Program-made: the position numbers and the translations under genes
Part shown: positions 1 through 7,419 of the stretch, in pieces
How positions within the stretch are numbered: position 1 is the stretch's first letter
Layout: every line of letters begins with the position of its first letter
Notes under the pieces: generated by a model
What the model was told of the DNA's origin: nothing
What the model saw: only the letters and a program-made list of their open reading frames with translations
Database searches by the model: none
DNA from: M3007 sp964589365
GTDB lineage: Bacteria > Bacteroidota > Bacteroidia > Chitinophagales > Saprospiraceae
Direction of reading: 5' to 3'
Assembly: GCA_964589365.1 (NCBI GenBank)
Contig: CAZPTQ010000037.1
Coordinates: forward strand, 1 to 31,371
Length of the DNA stretch: 31,371 bases

Positions 1-77
1 GTCATTGGTCATTGGTCATTGGTCATTGGTCATTAGTCATTGGTCATTGGTCATTGGTCATGGGTCATGGGTCATTG
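1..77. repeat. Heptanucleotide tandem repeat (gtcattg)
   Basis: Eleven consecutive 7-bp units: nine or so gtcattg copies with three single-base variants (gtcatta at 29-35; gtcatgg at 57-63 and 64-70). The array may continue beyond the left edge. It is followed at once by accaatgac (78-86), an inverted copy of the unit, so its last copy can form a hairpin. It ends 39 bp before the sterol desaturase start. Seven is not a multiple of three, so copy-number slippage would shift any frame through it and change promoter spacing. Confidence 0.95.
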
Positions 78-116
78 ACCAATGACTGTAATACAGTCGC
101 TTCCAATTCAACAACC

Positions 117-986
117 ATGCACTACTTGCAAACCTTCAACCAAAGCTTCACCGGATACGCGAGCTATTTAGCCAACGAAGTCCTTAACCCACACTGGGGT
201 AATTTCTTTTATTGGCTTATTGCCATTTCTCTGTTCGTGTACGCTTTGGAGCTGCTGTTTCCCTGGCGGAAGAACCAACCGAAGGTTCGGGAAGATTTTT
301 GGCTGGACACGTTTTACATGTTCTTCAATTTTTTCCTGTTCGGACTGGTGGGATATGCGGCAGTGTCCAATGTTGTTTCGCAGGCATTCAATGATTTTTT
401 GGCCAATGTTTTCGGCATCCGCAATCTGGTGGCAATCAATGTCGCCCTATTGCCCCACTGGGTCCAATTGCTCATTCTTTTTATAGTCCGAGACTTTGTG
501 CAATGGAACACACACCGACTTTTGCACAAAGTGCCATTCCTCTGGAAAGTGCATAAGGTGCACCATTCTGTGCGAGAAATGGGCTATGCTGCGCACCTGC
601 GCTATCATTTTGGGGAAACCATAGTGTACCGAACCATTGAATATTTGCCGCTGGCGATGATCGGTTTTGGCATTCAGGATTTCTTGTTGGTACACTTGTT
701 TACCATCGTTATCGGTCACCTGAACCACGCCAATATTTACCTGCCGCTTGGGCCTTTGAAATACATTCTCAATAACCCGCAGATGCATATTTGGCACCAC
801 GTCAAAGATTTGCCGAAAGGCAGTTCGGGCGTGAATTATGGTATCTCGCTTTCTCTGTGGGACTACCTGTTCGGTACGGCCTGGATACCCCGTGATGGGC
901 GGGATATCAAACTAGGTTTTGATGAAGTGGACGAATACCCGCACGGATTTTTTAGTCAAATGATTAAACCTTTTCAACGAAAATGA
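117..986 (+). CDS. Sterol desaturase / fatty acid hydroxylase family protein
   Basis: A 289-aa integral membrane protein of the FA_hydroxylase superfamily, which uses a histidine-ligated di-iron centre to hydroxylate or desaturate lipids. The histidine clusters are visible: THRLLH, then KVHKVHHS, HLRYH, GHLNHAN and NPQMHIWHH near the C-terminus. Hydrophobic segments lie around residues 25-45, 65-90, 110-130 and 180-205. An open frame extends upstream to base 12, but those codons only translate the heptamer repeat, so I chose the ATG at 117 (MHYLQTF). No Shine-Dalgarno is visible. The stop overlaps the next start by 4 bp (ATGA), implying translational coupling with a small membrane protein and then a metal-binding gene. 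The substrate cannot be deduced. Confidence 0.88.
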   Translation: MHYLQTFNQSFTGYASYLANEVLNPHWGNFFYWLIAISLFVYALELLFPWRKNQPKVREDFWLDTFYMFFNFFLFGLVGYAAVSNVVSQAFNDFLANVFGIRNLVAINVALLPHWVQLLILFIVRDFVQWNTHRLLHKVPFLWKVHKVHHSVREMGYAAHLRYHFGETIVYRTIEYLPLAMIGFGIQDFLLVHLFTIVIGHLNHANIYLPLGPLKYILNNPQMHIWHHVKDLPKGSSGVNYGISLSLWDYLFGTAWIPRDGRDIKLGFDEVDEYPHGFFSQMIKPFQRK

Positions 987-1210
987 GACCTTGGAATGAT
1001 TGGAAATTGGTAATTCTGGCTTGCCTGCTTCTAGGGCTTGCACCTTTTGTGCCAGAACCGCACCTGCTGGGCAAACTTCGCTGGGTGGCTGGTGGAGCTA
1101 TCGGGATGAAACCTCTAGACTGGTTTGATTTGGTTTGGCATGGGCTGCCTTGGGTGTTTTTGTTGAGGCTTGTGTTTTTAAAAACCTTTGCTTCAACTAA
1201 GGGTTTATAA
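983..1210 (+). CDS. Small membrane protein, family often labelled 'RND transporter'
   Basis: A 75-aa protein with a hydrophobic helix at residues 8-24 and another at about 55-67. The pattern GLAPFVPEPHLLGKLRW, then GG..GM..LDWFD...HGLPW, matches a short Bacteroidota family that databases often label RND transporter although it is far too small to be one. From memory such proteins occur near heavy-metal efflux genes, which fits the HMA protein 20 bp downstream. Its ATG overlaps the stop of the upstream desaturase gene. No biochemical function is established. Confidence 0.72.
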   Translation: MRPWNDWKLVILACLLLGLAPFVPEPHLLGKLRWVAGGAIGMKPLDWFDLVWHGLPWVFLLRLVFLKTFASTKGL

Positions 1211-1230
1211 GTTTAAGATACATACAGATT

Positions 1231-1503
1231 ATGAAACAAATCTTTGAAGTAGAAAACATTAAGTGCGGCGGTTGTATGAACACCATCAGAAAAGGACTGG
1301 AGCAAATGCCAGGTGTTATGAGTGCCCAACCTGAAAACGAGCACGGAACCGTCACGGTAGACTTTGATGAAAGCAAGGTCTCATCAGATGCTATCAGCCT
1401 CAAACTGACAGACATGGGTTATCCACTCGTGGGAGAGAACAATTTTGGGAAAAAAGCAAAATCGTACGTCAGTTGTATGATTGGGCGGATGTCGGGCGAG
1501 TAA
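1231..1503 (+). CDS. Heavy-metal-associated (HMA) domain protein, cytosolic
   Basis: A 90-aa protein made almost entirely of one HMA (CopZ/Atx1-like) ferredoxin-like fold. The metal site is the CxxC of IKCGGCMNTI (Cys12, Cys15), followed by the family pattern of G-V...TVTVDFDESKV and a late MGYP. There is no signal peptide, so it should act in the cytosol, probably binding Cu(I) or a similar soft metal; the metal is inferred. It sits between the small membrane protein and a Crp/Fnr regulator on the same strand. A second, exported HMA protein lies at 6806-7399. Confidence 0.9.
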   Translation: MKQIFEVENIKCGGCMNTIRKGLEQMPGVMSAQPENEHGTVTVDFDESKVSSDAISLKLTDMGYPLVGENNFGKKAKSYVSCMIGRMSGE

Positions 1504-1540
1504 TTTCATGCAGAATGCCATACTTTGGCTGTTAAAAACT

Positions 1541-2167
1541 ATGGATCAATACCGCCACTTGTTTCCTGACCTCGAAGATGGACTACAACGCGAAATGCAG
1601 GAAAAAGGTCGCATCTTGGCAGTAAAAGCCGGTCAGGTTTTGCTTCAAAGTGGCCAGAATATCCGAAGCACTATGATTGTGCTCGATGGACTGATCAAAC
1701 TTTATCGCGAGAACGATGAGGGCAACGAGTTTTTCATGTACCACCTCCACCCGGGAGATGGTTGTGCGCTTTCTTTGATTTGCGACCGCAGTTTTAAGGT
1801 CAGTTCTGTGACAGCCAAGGCTGTGACCGACGCTGTATTGTTGGTCGTGCCGCTTGAACAAACCGAAAACTGGATGCGGCATTATCGCACCTGGTATCAC
1901 TTCGTGGTCGGAACCTACCGCCGTCGTTACGAGGAACTGCTGGAAACAATTGACCATATCGCGTTCCAGAACATGGACGAGCGACTTGAATTTTACCTCC
2001 GTCGCCACCGTAAGGCACTCAATACCAATGTGTTGGAAATTACCAATACCCAAATTGCGCAAGAATTGAATTCCTCGCGGGAGGTAATTTCCCGTCTGAT
2101 GAAAAAATTGTCTGAAGACGGCAAGGTTCGTTTGCTGAAAAACGGTATTGAGATTCTGAAACTTTGA
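1541..2167 (+). CDS. Crp/Fnr family transcriptional regulator
   Basis: A 208-aa regulator with an N-terminal cyclic-nucleotide-binding-type beta-roll (about residues 20-115; GRILAVKAGQVLLQSGQNIR, then LDGLIKLYRENDEGNEFF), a dimerisation helix (about 115-145) and a C-terminal winged helix (about 160-208; NTQIAQELNSSREVISRLMK is the recognition region). The PGDGCALSLICDRS segment resembles a Bacteroidota subgroup with cysteines in the effector domain. The frame is open from 1481, but that would overlap the HMA gene. ATG 1508 and ATG 1541 are both possible, and 1541 (MDQYRHLFPDL) fits the family start best. It probably controls its own cluster. Effector unknown. Confidence 0.88.
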   Translation: MDQYRHLFPDLEDGLQREMQEKGRILAVKAGQVLLQSGQNIRSTMIVLDGLIKLYRENDEGNEFFMYHLHPGDGCALSLICDRSFKVSSVTAKAVTDAVLLVVPLEQTENWMRHYRTWYHFVVGTYRRRYEELLETIDHIAFQNMDERLEFYLRRHRKALNTNVLEITNTQIAQELNSSREVISRLMKKLSEDGKVRLLKNGIEILKL

Positions 2168-2206
2168 AAAATTGTTTCAAGGTTTTTAAAAATATCGGGC
2201 CATACG

Positions 2207-3613
2207 TCATCTCCCCATTTTCTCCATAAGCCACTCGCGTTCAGCCACTTGACTTTCAATGGAGAGATCTTTCATTAGCACTGCATTGGCCGCTTCGTCA
2301 TTGGGCATCAGTCGGATCAGTCTGAGCACGAATTTCACAAAATTGAGGTTGAGTTCCTGGTGGTAGCCGAGGTTTTTTTGCCGATTCAAATATGCCCCAA
2401 AACTCTGCAACAACGATTCGAGTGCGGATTGTTCGCCGAGTTCGTAGTAGCTGCGGACAAGCATTCGGCGGGCGTGGAGGTTGTTGAGCGGGTCTTCGAG
2501 TTCGACCTGTTGGAGAAGGGGCATCGCTTGTGCATAATCTGCCTTTTGAAAATAAAGGAATGCGCGGTTGTAGCGGTAGGCATTGTCGCGTTCCCTTGGG
2601 TGGAGGGCCTTGCGTTGTTGTTCAATAAACTGTTCTGTCCATTCATGTTCGCCCAAAGCTGCCCCGATTCGGATGATGTTTTTGTAGGTAAAACTTGAAA
2701 GAAAACCATTCTCTGTCAGGAAGTTGCGCTCCAATGCAGCGCGGTACACATCAAATGCTTCGCGGATGTAAACCCGTTTCCCTGAGTTCATTCTCCGAAT
2801 GCAGCCGTTGATGGCCATGAGGTAAAGTCCTCGCATTTCCCCTTGTCCGAAACGGCTTTCATGCTTGGCAAGCAAGCGTTTTAATTGCTCAAAAGGGCGG
2901 TCATCGTCTGGAGATTGAAGCATCCGATAGGCATGATAATAGACAGCAACGGCAGGGGCTTCCAGCATTTCCCCTTGTTCCACGACGCTCAGGATTGCAT
3001 CCAAAAGTTGCATGTGGTAGGTCTGGCCTGCCACAGCCTGGTGCATGAGCGCAGAACAGGCGTGGCGTAGCATTTCGGACACATAAAAAGTGGTTAGTTC
3101 GTCGGGTAGGGGTTGGAGATTTAGATTGGAAGAGCGTTCGCGTCGAGCCTTGTGCTCCAATTTTTCTTGATGGAGTTGGTATTGGTGGAAGTGGTGCTGA
3201 GCATCTCTCACATTTCGCCTTTCGCTTTGGTTGGCTGCTTTGTCCAGCGCTTTATCGAAAAGTTTGTCCAGGCCTCTGTTGCGGAGCCCGCGCACGAGGG
3301 TTTGATGGCATTCCGCCTTGTTGGATTGCCATTCTACGAGGGCCACATATTGTCGCAGGGCATCCAGCGTGTACGACATCAGGTGACGCAAGCGGCGGTT
3401 TTCATACACTTCGCCTGGAAAAGCGGCCTCGAATAGCTGCTCGGCAGCAAAAGCCTTCTGCACGGGCTTTCCGATGTGGGCAGCGAAGTGTTCGCATAGG
3501 CGGGTGACTTCATCGCGGCGGTTGAAAAGTGGGCAGCTTACGAATTCCACCAAAGCCCTGGATTCTTTGGTAGGCAGTTGCTGGAAGGCGCGGACTAGGA
3601 GGGAGCTGATCAT
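2207..3613 (-). CDS. Hypothetical protein, helical-repeat (TPR-like) character
   Basis: A 468-aa soluble protein with no signal peptide or membrane segment and no family I can name. It is rich in helices with alternating charged and aromatic residues. The region around residues 345-405 (YRYNRAFLYFQKADYAQAMP, then LVRSYYELGEQSALESLL) has a tetratricopeptide-like look, so a protein-protein scaffold is the most one can say. Much of its start, KESRALVEFVSCPLFNRRDE, looks conserved-type rather than random. It is transcribed alone, converging with the Crp gene (39 bp between stops), from a convincing promoter at 3679-3709. Function unknown. Confidence 0.8.
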   Translation of the reverse strand: MISSLLVRAFQQLPTKESRALVEFVSCPLFNRRDEVTRLCEHFAAHIGKPVQKAFAAEQLFEAAFPGEVYENRRLRHLMSYTLDALRQYVALVEWQSNKAECHQTLVRGLRNRGLDKLFDKALDKAANQSERRNVRDAQHHFHQYQLHQEKLEHKARRERSSNLNLQPLPDELTTFYVSEMLRHACSALMHQAVAGQTYHMQLLDAILSVVEQGEMLEAPAVAVYYHAYRMLQSPDDDRPFEQLKRLLAKHESRFGQGEMRGLYLMAINGCIRRMNSGKRVYIREAFDVYRAALERNFLTENGFLSSFTYKNIIRIGAALGEHEWTEQFIEQQRKALHPRERDNAYRYNRAFLYFQKADYAQAMPLLQQVELEDPLNNLHARRMLVRSYYELGEQSALESLLQSFGAYLNRQKNLGYHQELNLNFVKFVLRLIRLMPNDEAANAVLMKDLSIESQVAEREWLMEKMGR

Positions 3614-3678
3614 GTATATGGGTGATTTAGAGGATTTTTATCCGCTAATGTCGAGGTTAATTAGAGTCATAATTTCGG

Positions 3679-3709
3679 CAAATATATTTTCAATATGTTG
3701 TAAATCAAA
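3679..3709 (-). promoter_or_regulatory. Predicted Bacteroidota promoter for the 2207-3613 gene
   Basis: On the minus strand there is a TTTG (-33 element, plus-strand caaa at 3706-3709), a 19-base spacer and TATATTTG (-7 element, 3679-3686). This is an exact match to TTTG-N19-21-TAnnTTTG. Transcription would start near 3673, leaving a leader of about 60 bases. The rest of the 3614-3815 gap is AT-rich, and I saw no comparable promoter for the plus-strand gene at 3816. Confidence 0.65.
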
Positions 3710-3815
3710 GTTTTAAATAATTAATTATGCGGCTTTGCTTGTTTTTTGTATTTGCTAAAGCAATCGAAAACTGTTGACTTTTGGGCTTGATTTTTATCTA
3801 ATAATGATTTGGCTT

Positions 3816-4058
3816 ATGAAAAGGTGCTTACTCTCGATGATGTTGTTGGTTTCTATGTTCATGCTTCGCGCTCAAAACGGATTTTGGGAGGAAGCGAAAG
3901 GGCCTTATGGAGGCTTCTTGTTTGAATACACGAAAACAAGCACAGGAAGGCTTTATGCCATTGCCGGTCCGAGTCAGACCTATCGCTCTGACGACAATGG
4001 CTTAAGTTGGGAGCGTTTGCCTGCTTTGGGGGAGTCTTTCCCGGATTCATTGGATTAA
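3816..4058 (+). pseudogene. N-terminal fragment of a T9SS Asp-box protein, cut by an in-frame stop
   Basis: An 80-codon segment with a clear Sec signal peptide (MKRCLLSMMLLVSMFMLRAQ) followed by mature sequence that includes the first Asp-box, SDDNGLSWERL. It ends at a TAA at 4056-4058. The same reading frame continues without a shift (KVTVGNAGTIFLRLYNN) into the 984-codon open frame downstream, so this is the start of one gene interrupted by a single nonsense codon rather than a separate gene. The TAA could arise from CAA, GAA or AAA by one substitution. The ATG at 3816 was preferred over earlier in-frame starts because the signal peptide begins there. A sequencing error is the alternative. 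Confidence 0.8.
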
Positions 4059-4097
4059 AAGGTCACGGTCGGCAATGCGGGTACAATTTTTCTGAGA

Positions 4098-7052
4098 TTG
4101 TACAACAATGTTAATTTTACCAGTAAACATTATAAATCAACCGATGATGGACAAAACTGGGTGGAATTAAGCAACACGATACTTTTTATTTTTGAGACAG
4201 ATAACGGCACGCTTTTCAGCAAAAGGTATAGTCCAGGGGTATGGCGTTCTACAGATGGGGGTTTAAACTGGGTTCTTGCGGTTAACAGTCCAGGGAGTAT
4301 TGTCCTCACGCAGTTTGGAGATATTTTGATTGTTGAAAACCTCAAATTTCATCGTTCCCAAGACAATGGGGCCACTTGGACGACTCAAGCCTTTCCTGCC
4401 GGCCCAACCTTCTCCCAATTGTATGCTACCCATACAGGGATATTACTAGCGATTAAGAACGACACCCTTCACCGCTCTTCTGATGGAGGCCAATCTTTTA
4501 GTTCAACCACCATTCGTTCCACATATTTATTAACCCAGTTGGCCGTGCTGAATTCAGGAAGGATACTGTTACAATCCAGCACCAACCTCCTTTATTCAGA
4601 CGACGATGGACTTTCTTGGCAAACCCTGGCTACACTTCAGCAAGGTGCTGGCGGGGACTTTGTCCCAATCGCTCCTTTGGGCGATGGCACTATTTTTAAG
4701 CAAAATTTGAATGCTTTGCTGCGCTCAAGCGATGGTGGATTGACGTGGCAGTTTTCGGGTGCCGGCATTCGTGCTGCTACGGAGATAGACATGAAATTTG
4801 TGTCGGATAGCCTCTATTATGCCCTAAACCAGATTGGTCTTTGGAAAACGGGAAATGCTGGGGATAGCTGGAAACTTATGACTTACAATACCCTTGTGAA
4901 TTTTAACAATGGCTATTTTAACCATGAGGAAAATTTTGCCATCACCCCTTCTGGCGGGGTTGCTGCTTTTCAAAACAACAGATTGCTTTGGTCTTCAGAT
5001 TTTGGCGAAACATTTACCGACATCACACCGCCACCTGGCCTTGCTTCAACGTTTCATTATGTATTTATCAATCCGCTTGACAACACGCTTTTTGTGAACG
5101 CGGGGGGCATGTATAAATCAACCAACTTTGGGCAAACTTGGACATCCACCGATGCCCTTGGCCGATTTCACGGCATGGCATTTCACCCTTCTGGTCGAAT
5201 CATCGCAAACAGCCTTACGAATGTCTTAATCTCTGACAATGGTGGTAATACTTGGTCGTCGGTTCCTAACCCTTCAGGATGGAACAACTCGGGGCCAATT
5301 GCTTCTGTATCGCCCAATGGCACAATCTATATTTCCAGAAAAGATCAATCGCTCTGGCGATCAAAAGATGTTGGGGAAACCTGGGCCCTGCTCCCCCCGG
5401 TTCTAAAAGAAGGTGTCGTTGGAGACGAATCTATGGTCATTGCTTCCAACGGCCATCTGTATGTTTCTGATGGATATGAAGACGTTGTCCTTTCTGTTGA
5501 CGAAGGGGCTACCTGGCAAACCCTTCCAGAAGCATTCTCCTTTCAGCGCATCTCGAATATTGCTTTGTCGCCCAGCCAAAGATTGTTTGCGGGGGTGTAC
5601 GGCCATCTCCCCAATCTGTATCAATCCTCCTTTCCCGTCACTGAAGGTGCATATATCGAAGGTTACGTCAAAGTAGATGCAGATGCAAACTGTTCAACCC
5701 CTGATGCGCAAGCGCCGATTAAAAACAGAATAGTGAAAGCGGCAGGGGAGCCTTATGAATACTACACTAGCACCGACTCAGAAGGGCACTACATCTTCTT
5801 TGTGGACACGGGTTCTTACCAAGTCGTACTCCAAAACCCAAGTAACATTTGGTGGGATTACTGCCAAGACAGCATCTCTGTGGAACTTCCCGAGCTGTTC
5901 ATGAAGGATACAGTTGATTTCGCTGCCATTCCACTTTCTTTCTGCCCCCTCATGACCGTTAATGTAGGCATCCCACAGCTTCGTCAATGCTTTGACATTG
6001 AAGCCTTTGTGACCTGCCAAGACACCAGCCTGCACTTCAACCTGAAAAACACAGGCAACGCGCATTCGCAGACCTTGGGCTATATCATCATAGAAGACGA
6101 CGTTGTGTTAATGACAGGACAGGAGGGTTACGATATAGCCGAAGATTTGATCCTGGATTTTCCCGCCAACGGTAAAACATGGCGCATCGAATCAGAGCAA
6201 GAACCCGGTCACCCCTTCTCGAACCTTGCATTGGCTTTTGCCGAAGGCTGCGGTGGCTTTGGGAGTTTGGGATACATCAACCAATTCCAGGTAAACGGTA
6301 TTCAGCCCTCCTGGCACCGTATGTGTGTAGAAAACATCGGTGCTTTCGACCCCAACGACAAACAAGGATTCCCAATCGGCGTTGGTTCGGAACACAACAT
6401 CCGTCCCGGTCAGGCGATTGATTACCTTATTCGTTTTCAGAACACGGGCACAGGCACGGCCTTTACCGTGGTCATCCGCGATACACTCTCGGCATTTCTT
6501 GATCCCATCAGCATTCGGGCTGGCGCAAGCAGTCACCCTTACACCTGGAGTTTGAGCGGACAGGGCGTTATCTCTTTCAGGTTCAATAATATCATGTTGC
6601 CCGATTCCAATGTGAACAAGTCTGCCTCGCATGGTTTTGTACAGTTCAACATTGCCCCGTACGCTGATGTGCCATTGGGCAGTGTCATCGAAAACAACGC
6701 CGCCATCTATTTCGATTTCAACACCCCGGTCATCACCAACACTACCTGGCACACCATCCAGAAAAGCCCTTTGAGCAGCAGCTTCGAACCAAAACCCAAA
6801 ACAGCTCAGCTCGGGCTGGAAGTCTGGCCCAACCCGTTCAGCTTGCGCACGAACATTCGTTTGGAGAAAAAAACCAGCGGAACCATCCTGCTTAATATAT
6901 TCGACAGCCGGGGAACGCCTGTAGCGCAAAAAACCGCAACCGGTCCCGACATCGAATTCAATGCCAAGTACTTGCCCGCTGGGCTGTATTGGGCTGAAAT
7001 AAGAGATATGCAGGGCAGATTGTTGGGCAATGGAAAATTGGTGAAAGAATAA
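4098..7052 (+). CDS. T9SS-secreted Asp-box (BNR) repeat protein, main part of an interrupted gene
   Basis: A 984-codon open frame in phase with the signal-peptide fragment at 3816-4058. Its apparent start is a TTG with no signal peptide, so it is not independently credible. The first half holds about a dozen Asp-box motifs of the form S-x-D-x-G-x-[ST]-W (STDDGQNW, STDGGLNW, SDDDGLSW, SSDGGLTW, SDNGGNTW, SVDEGATW), indicating a beta-propeller like sialidase/Ycf48-type folds. Then comes a carboxypeptidase-regulatory/SdrD-B-like domain (GYVKVDADANCS, then TSTDSEGHYIFF), a conserved-repeat domain starting FDPNDKQGFP with ENNAAIYFDFNTPV, and a type A T9SS sorting tail (LEVWPNPF, LPAGLYWAEI, final GKLVKE). 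If expressed it would be a cell-surface or released protein. Its 3' end overlaps the antisense HMA gene. Confidence 0.82.
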   Translation: MYNNVNFTSKHYKSTDDGQNWVELSNTILFIFETDNGTLFSKRYSPGVWRSTDGGLNWVLAVNSPGSIVLTQFGDILIVENLKFHRSQDNGATWTTQAFPAGPTFSQLYATHTGILLAIKNDTLHRSSDGGQSFSSTTIRSTYLLTQLAVLNSGRILLQSSTNLLYSDDDGLSWQTLATLQQGAGGDFVPIAPLGDGTIFKQNLNALLRSSDGGLTWQFSGAGIRAATEIDMKFVSDSLYYALNQIGLWKTGNAGDSWKLMTYNTLVNFNNGYFNHEENFAITPSGGVAAFQNNRLLWSSDFGETFTDITPPPGLASTFHYVFINPLDNTLFVNAGGMYKSTNFGQTWTSTDALGRFHGMAFHPSGRIIANSLTNVLISDNGGNTWSSVPNPSGWNNSGPIASVSPNGTIYISRKDQSLWRSKDVGETWALLPPVLKEGVVGDESMVIASNGHLYVSDGYEDVVLSVDEGATWQTLPEAFSFQRISNIALSPSQRLFAGVYGHLPNLYQSSFPVTEGAYIEGYVKVDADANCSTPDAQAPIKNRIVKAAGEPYEYYTSTDSEGHYIFFVDTGSYQVVLQNPSNIWWDYCQDSISVELPELFMKDTVDFAAIPLSFCPLMTVNVGIPQLRQCFDIEAFVTCQDTSLHFNLKNTGNAHSQTLGYIIIEDDVVLMTGQEGYDIAEDLILDFPANGKTWRIESEQEPGHPFSNLALAFAEGCGGFGSLGYINQFQVNGIQPSWHRMCVENIGAFDPNDKQGFPIGVGSEHNIRPGQAIDYLIRFQNTGTGTAFTVVIRDTLSAFLDPISIRAGASSHPYTWSLSGQGVISFRFNNIMLPDSNVNKSASHGFVQFNIAPYADVPLGSVIENNAAIYFDFNTPVITNTTWHTIQKSPLSSSFEPKPKTAQLGLEVWPNPFSLRTNIRLEKKTSGTILLNIFDSRGTPVAQKTATGPDIEFNAKYLPAGLYWAEIRDMQGRLLGNGKLVKE

Positions 7053-7399
7053 ACCCGCTCATACTTGCAGCAGCCATGCAATTTATCATACACCTCATCT
7101 TCGGCCCTGACTTTGTCGGTGTCATGCCCGACAGCTGCCACTGCTTGGTGAATTTTGCTGGGCTTCAGCTTCGTTTCGTCAAACTGGACCGTCAGTAGTT
7201 TCTTTTCTTCATCCCATTCCGCCGAAATCACCCCGTCAATGGAGGCGGCTTTTTCGATGCGCTTTTCGCACATCCCGCAGTTGCCGTACACTTTGAATTT
7301 GGTGGTCATGCCCGTTTTCGCCTCGTTTTGAGCGTTAGAAGACGTAAGGGTGGCCAGATTGAGGAATAATATTGTGCTGAAAAAGAGCGTGATTTTCAT
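6806..7399 (-). CDS. Exported heavy-metal-associated (HMA) domain protein with antisense C-terminal extension
   Basis: A 197-codon frame. Residues 1-23 are a signal peptide (MKITLFFSTILFLNLATLTS...NAQ). Residues 33-100 are an HMA domain with metal ligands Cys41 and Cys44 in GNCGMCEKRIEK, and GCCKYER (about 109-115) is a Cys pair typical of the C-terminus in this Bacteroidota family. This suggests a periplasmic metal carrier of MerP/CopZ type. Residues after about 115 have no family character and are encoded opposite the T9SS tail of the neighbouring gene, so the natural stop near 7053 appears lost. It is last in a minus-strand operon, 20 bp after the TonB-dependent receptor. The metal is probably copper, by inference. 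Confidence 0.83.
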   Translation of the reverse strand: MKITLFFSTILFLNLATLTSSNAQNEAKTGMTTKFKVYGNCGMCEKRIEKAASIDGVISAEWDEEKKLLTVQFDETKLKPSKIHQAVAAVGHDTDKVRAEDEVYDKLHGCCKYERVYSFTNFPLPNNLPCISLISAQYSPAGKYLALNSMSGPVAVFCATGVPRLSNILSRMVPLVFFSKRMFVRKLNGLGQTSSPS

Positions 7400-7419
7400 A
7401 ATTTTTCAATTTTTGAGTT

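Noticed and set aside
1..87. CRISPR array
   Set aside because: Units are 7 bp, contiguous and without spacers; it is a microsatellite.
12..116. N-terminal extension of the desaturase from base 12
   Set aside because: Those codons only translate the heptamer repeat (VIGHWSL repeated); the family-like protein starts at the ATG at 117.
4098..4100. TTG as a true start of a separate 984-aa gene
   Set aside because: No signal peptide follows, and the frame joins the signal-peptide fragment upstream across one stop codon.
6192..6929. 245-codon minus-strand open frame
   Set aside because: Antisense to the conserved-repeat and sorting domains of the T9SS protein; no domain pattern of its own.
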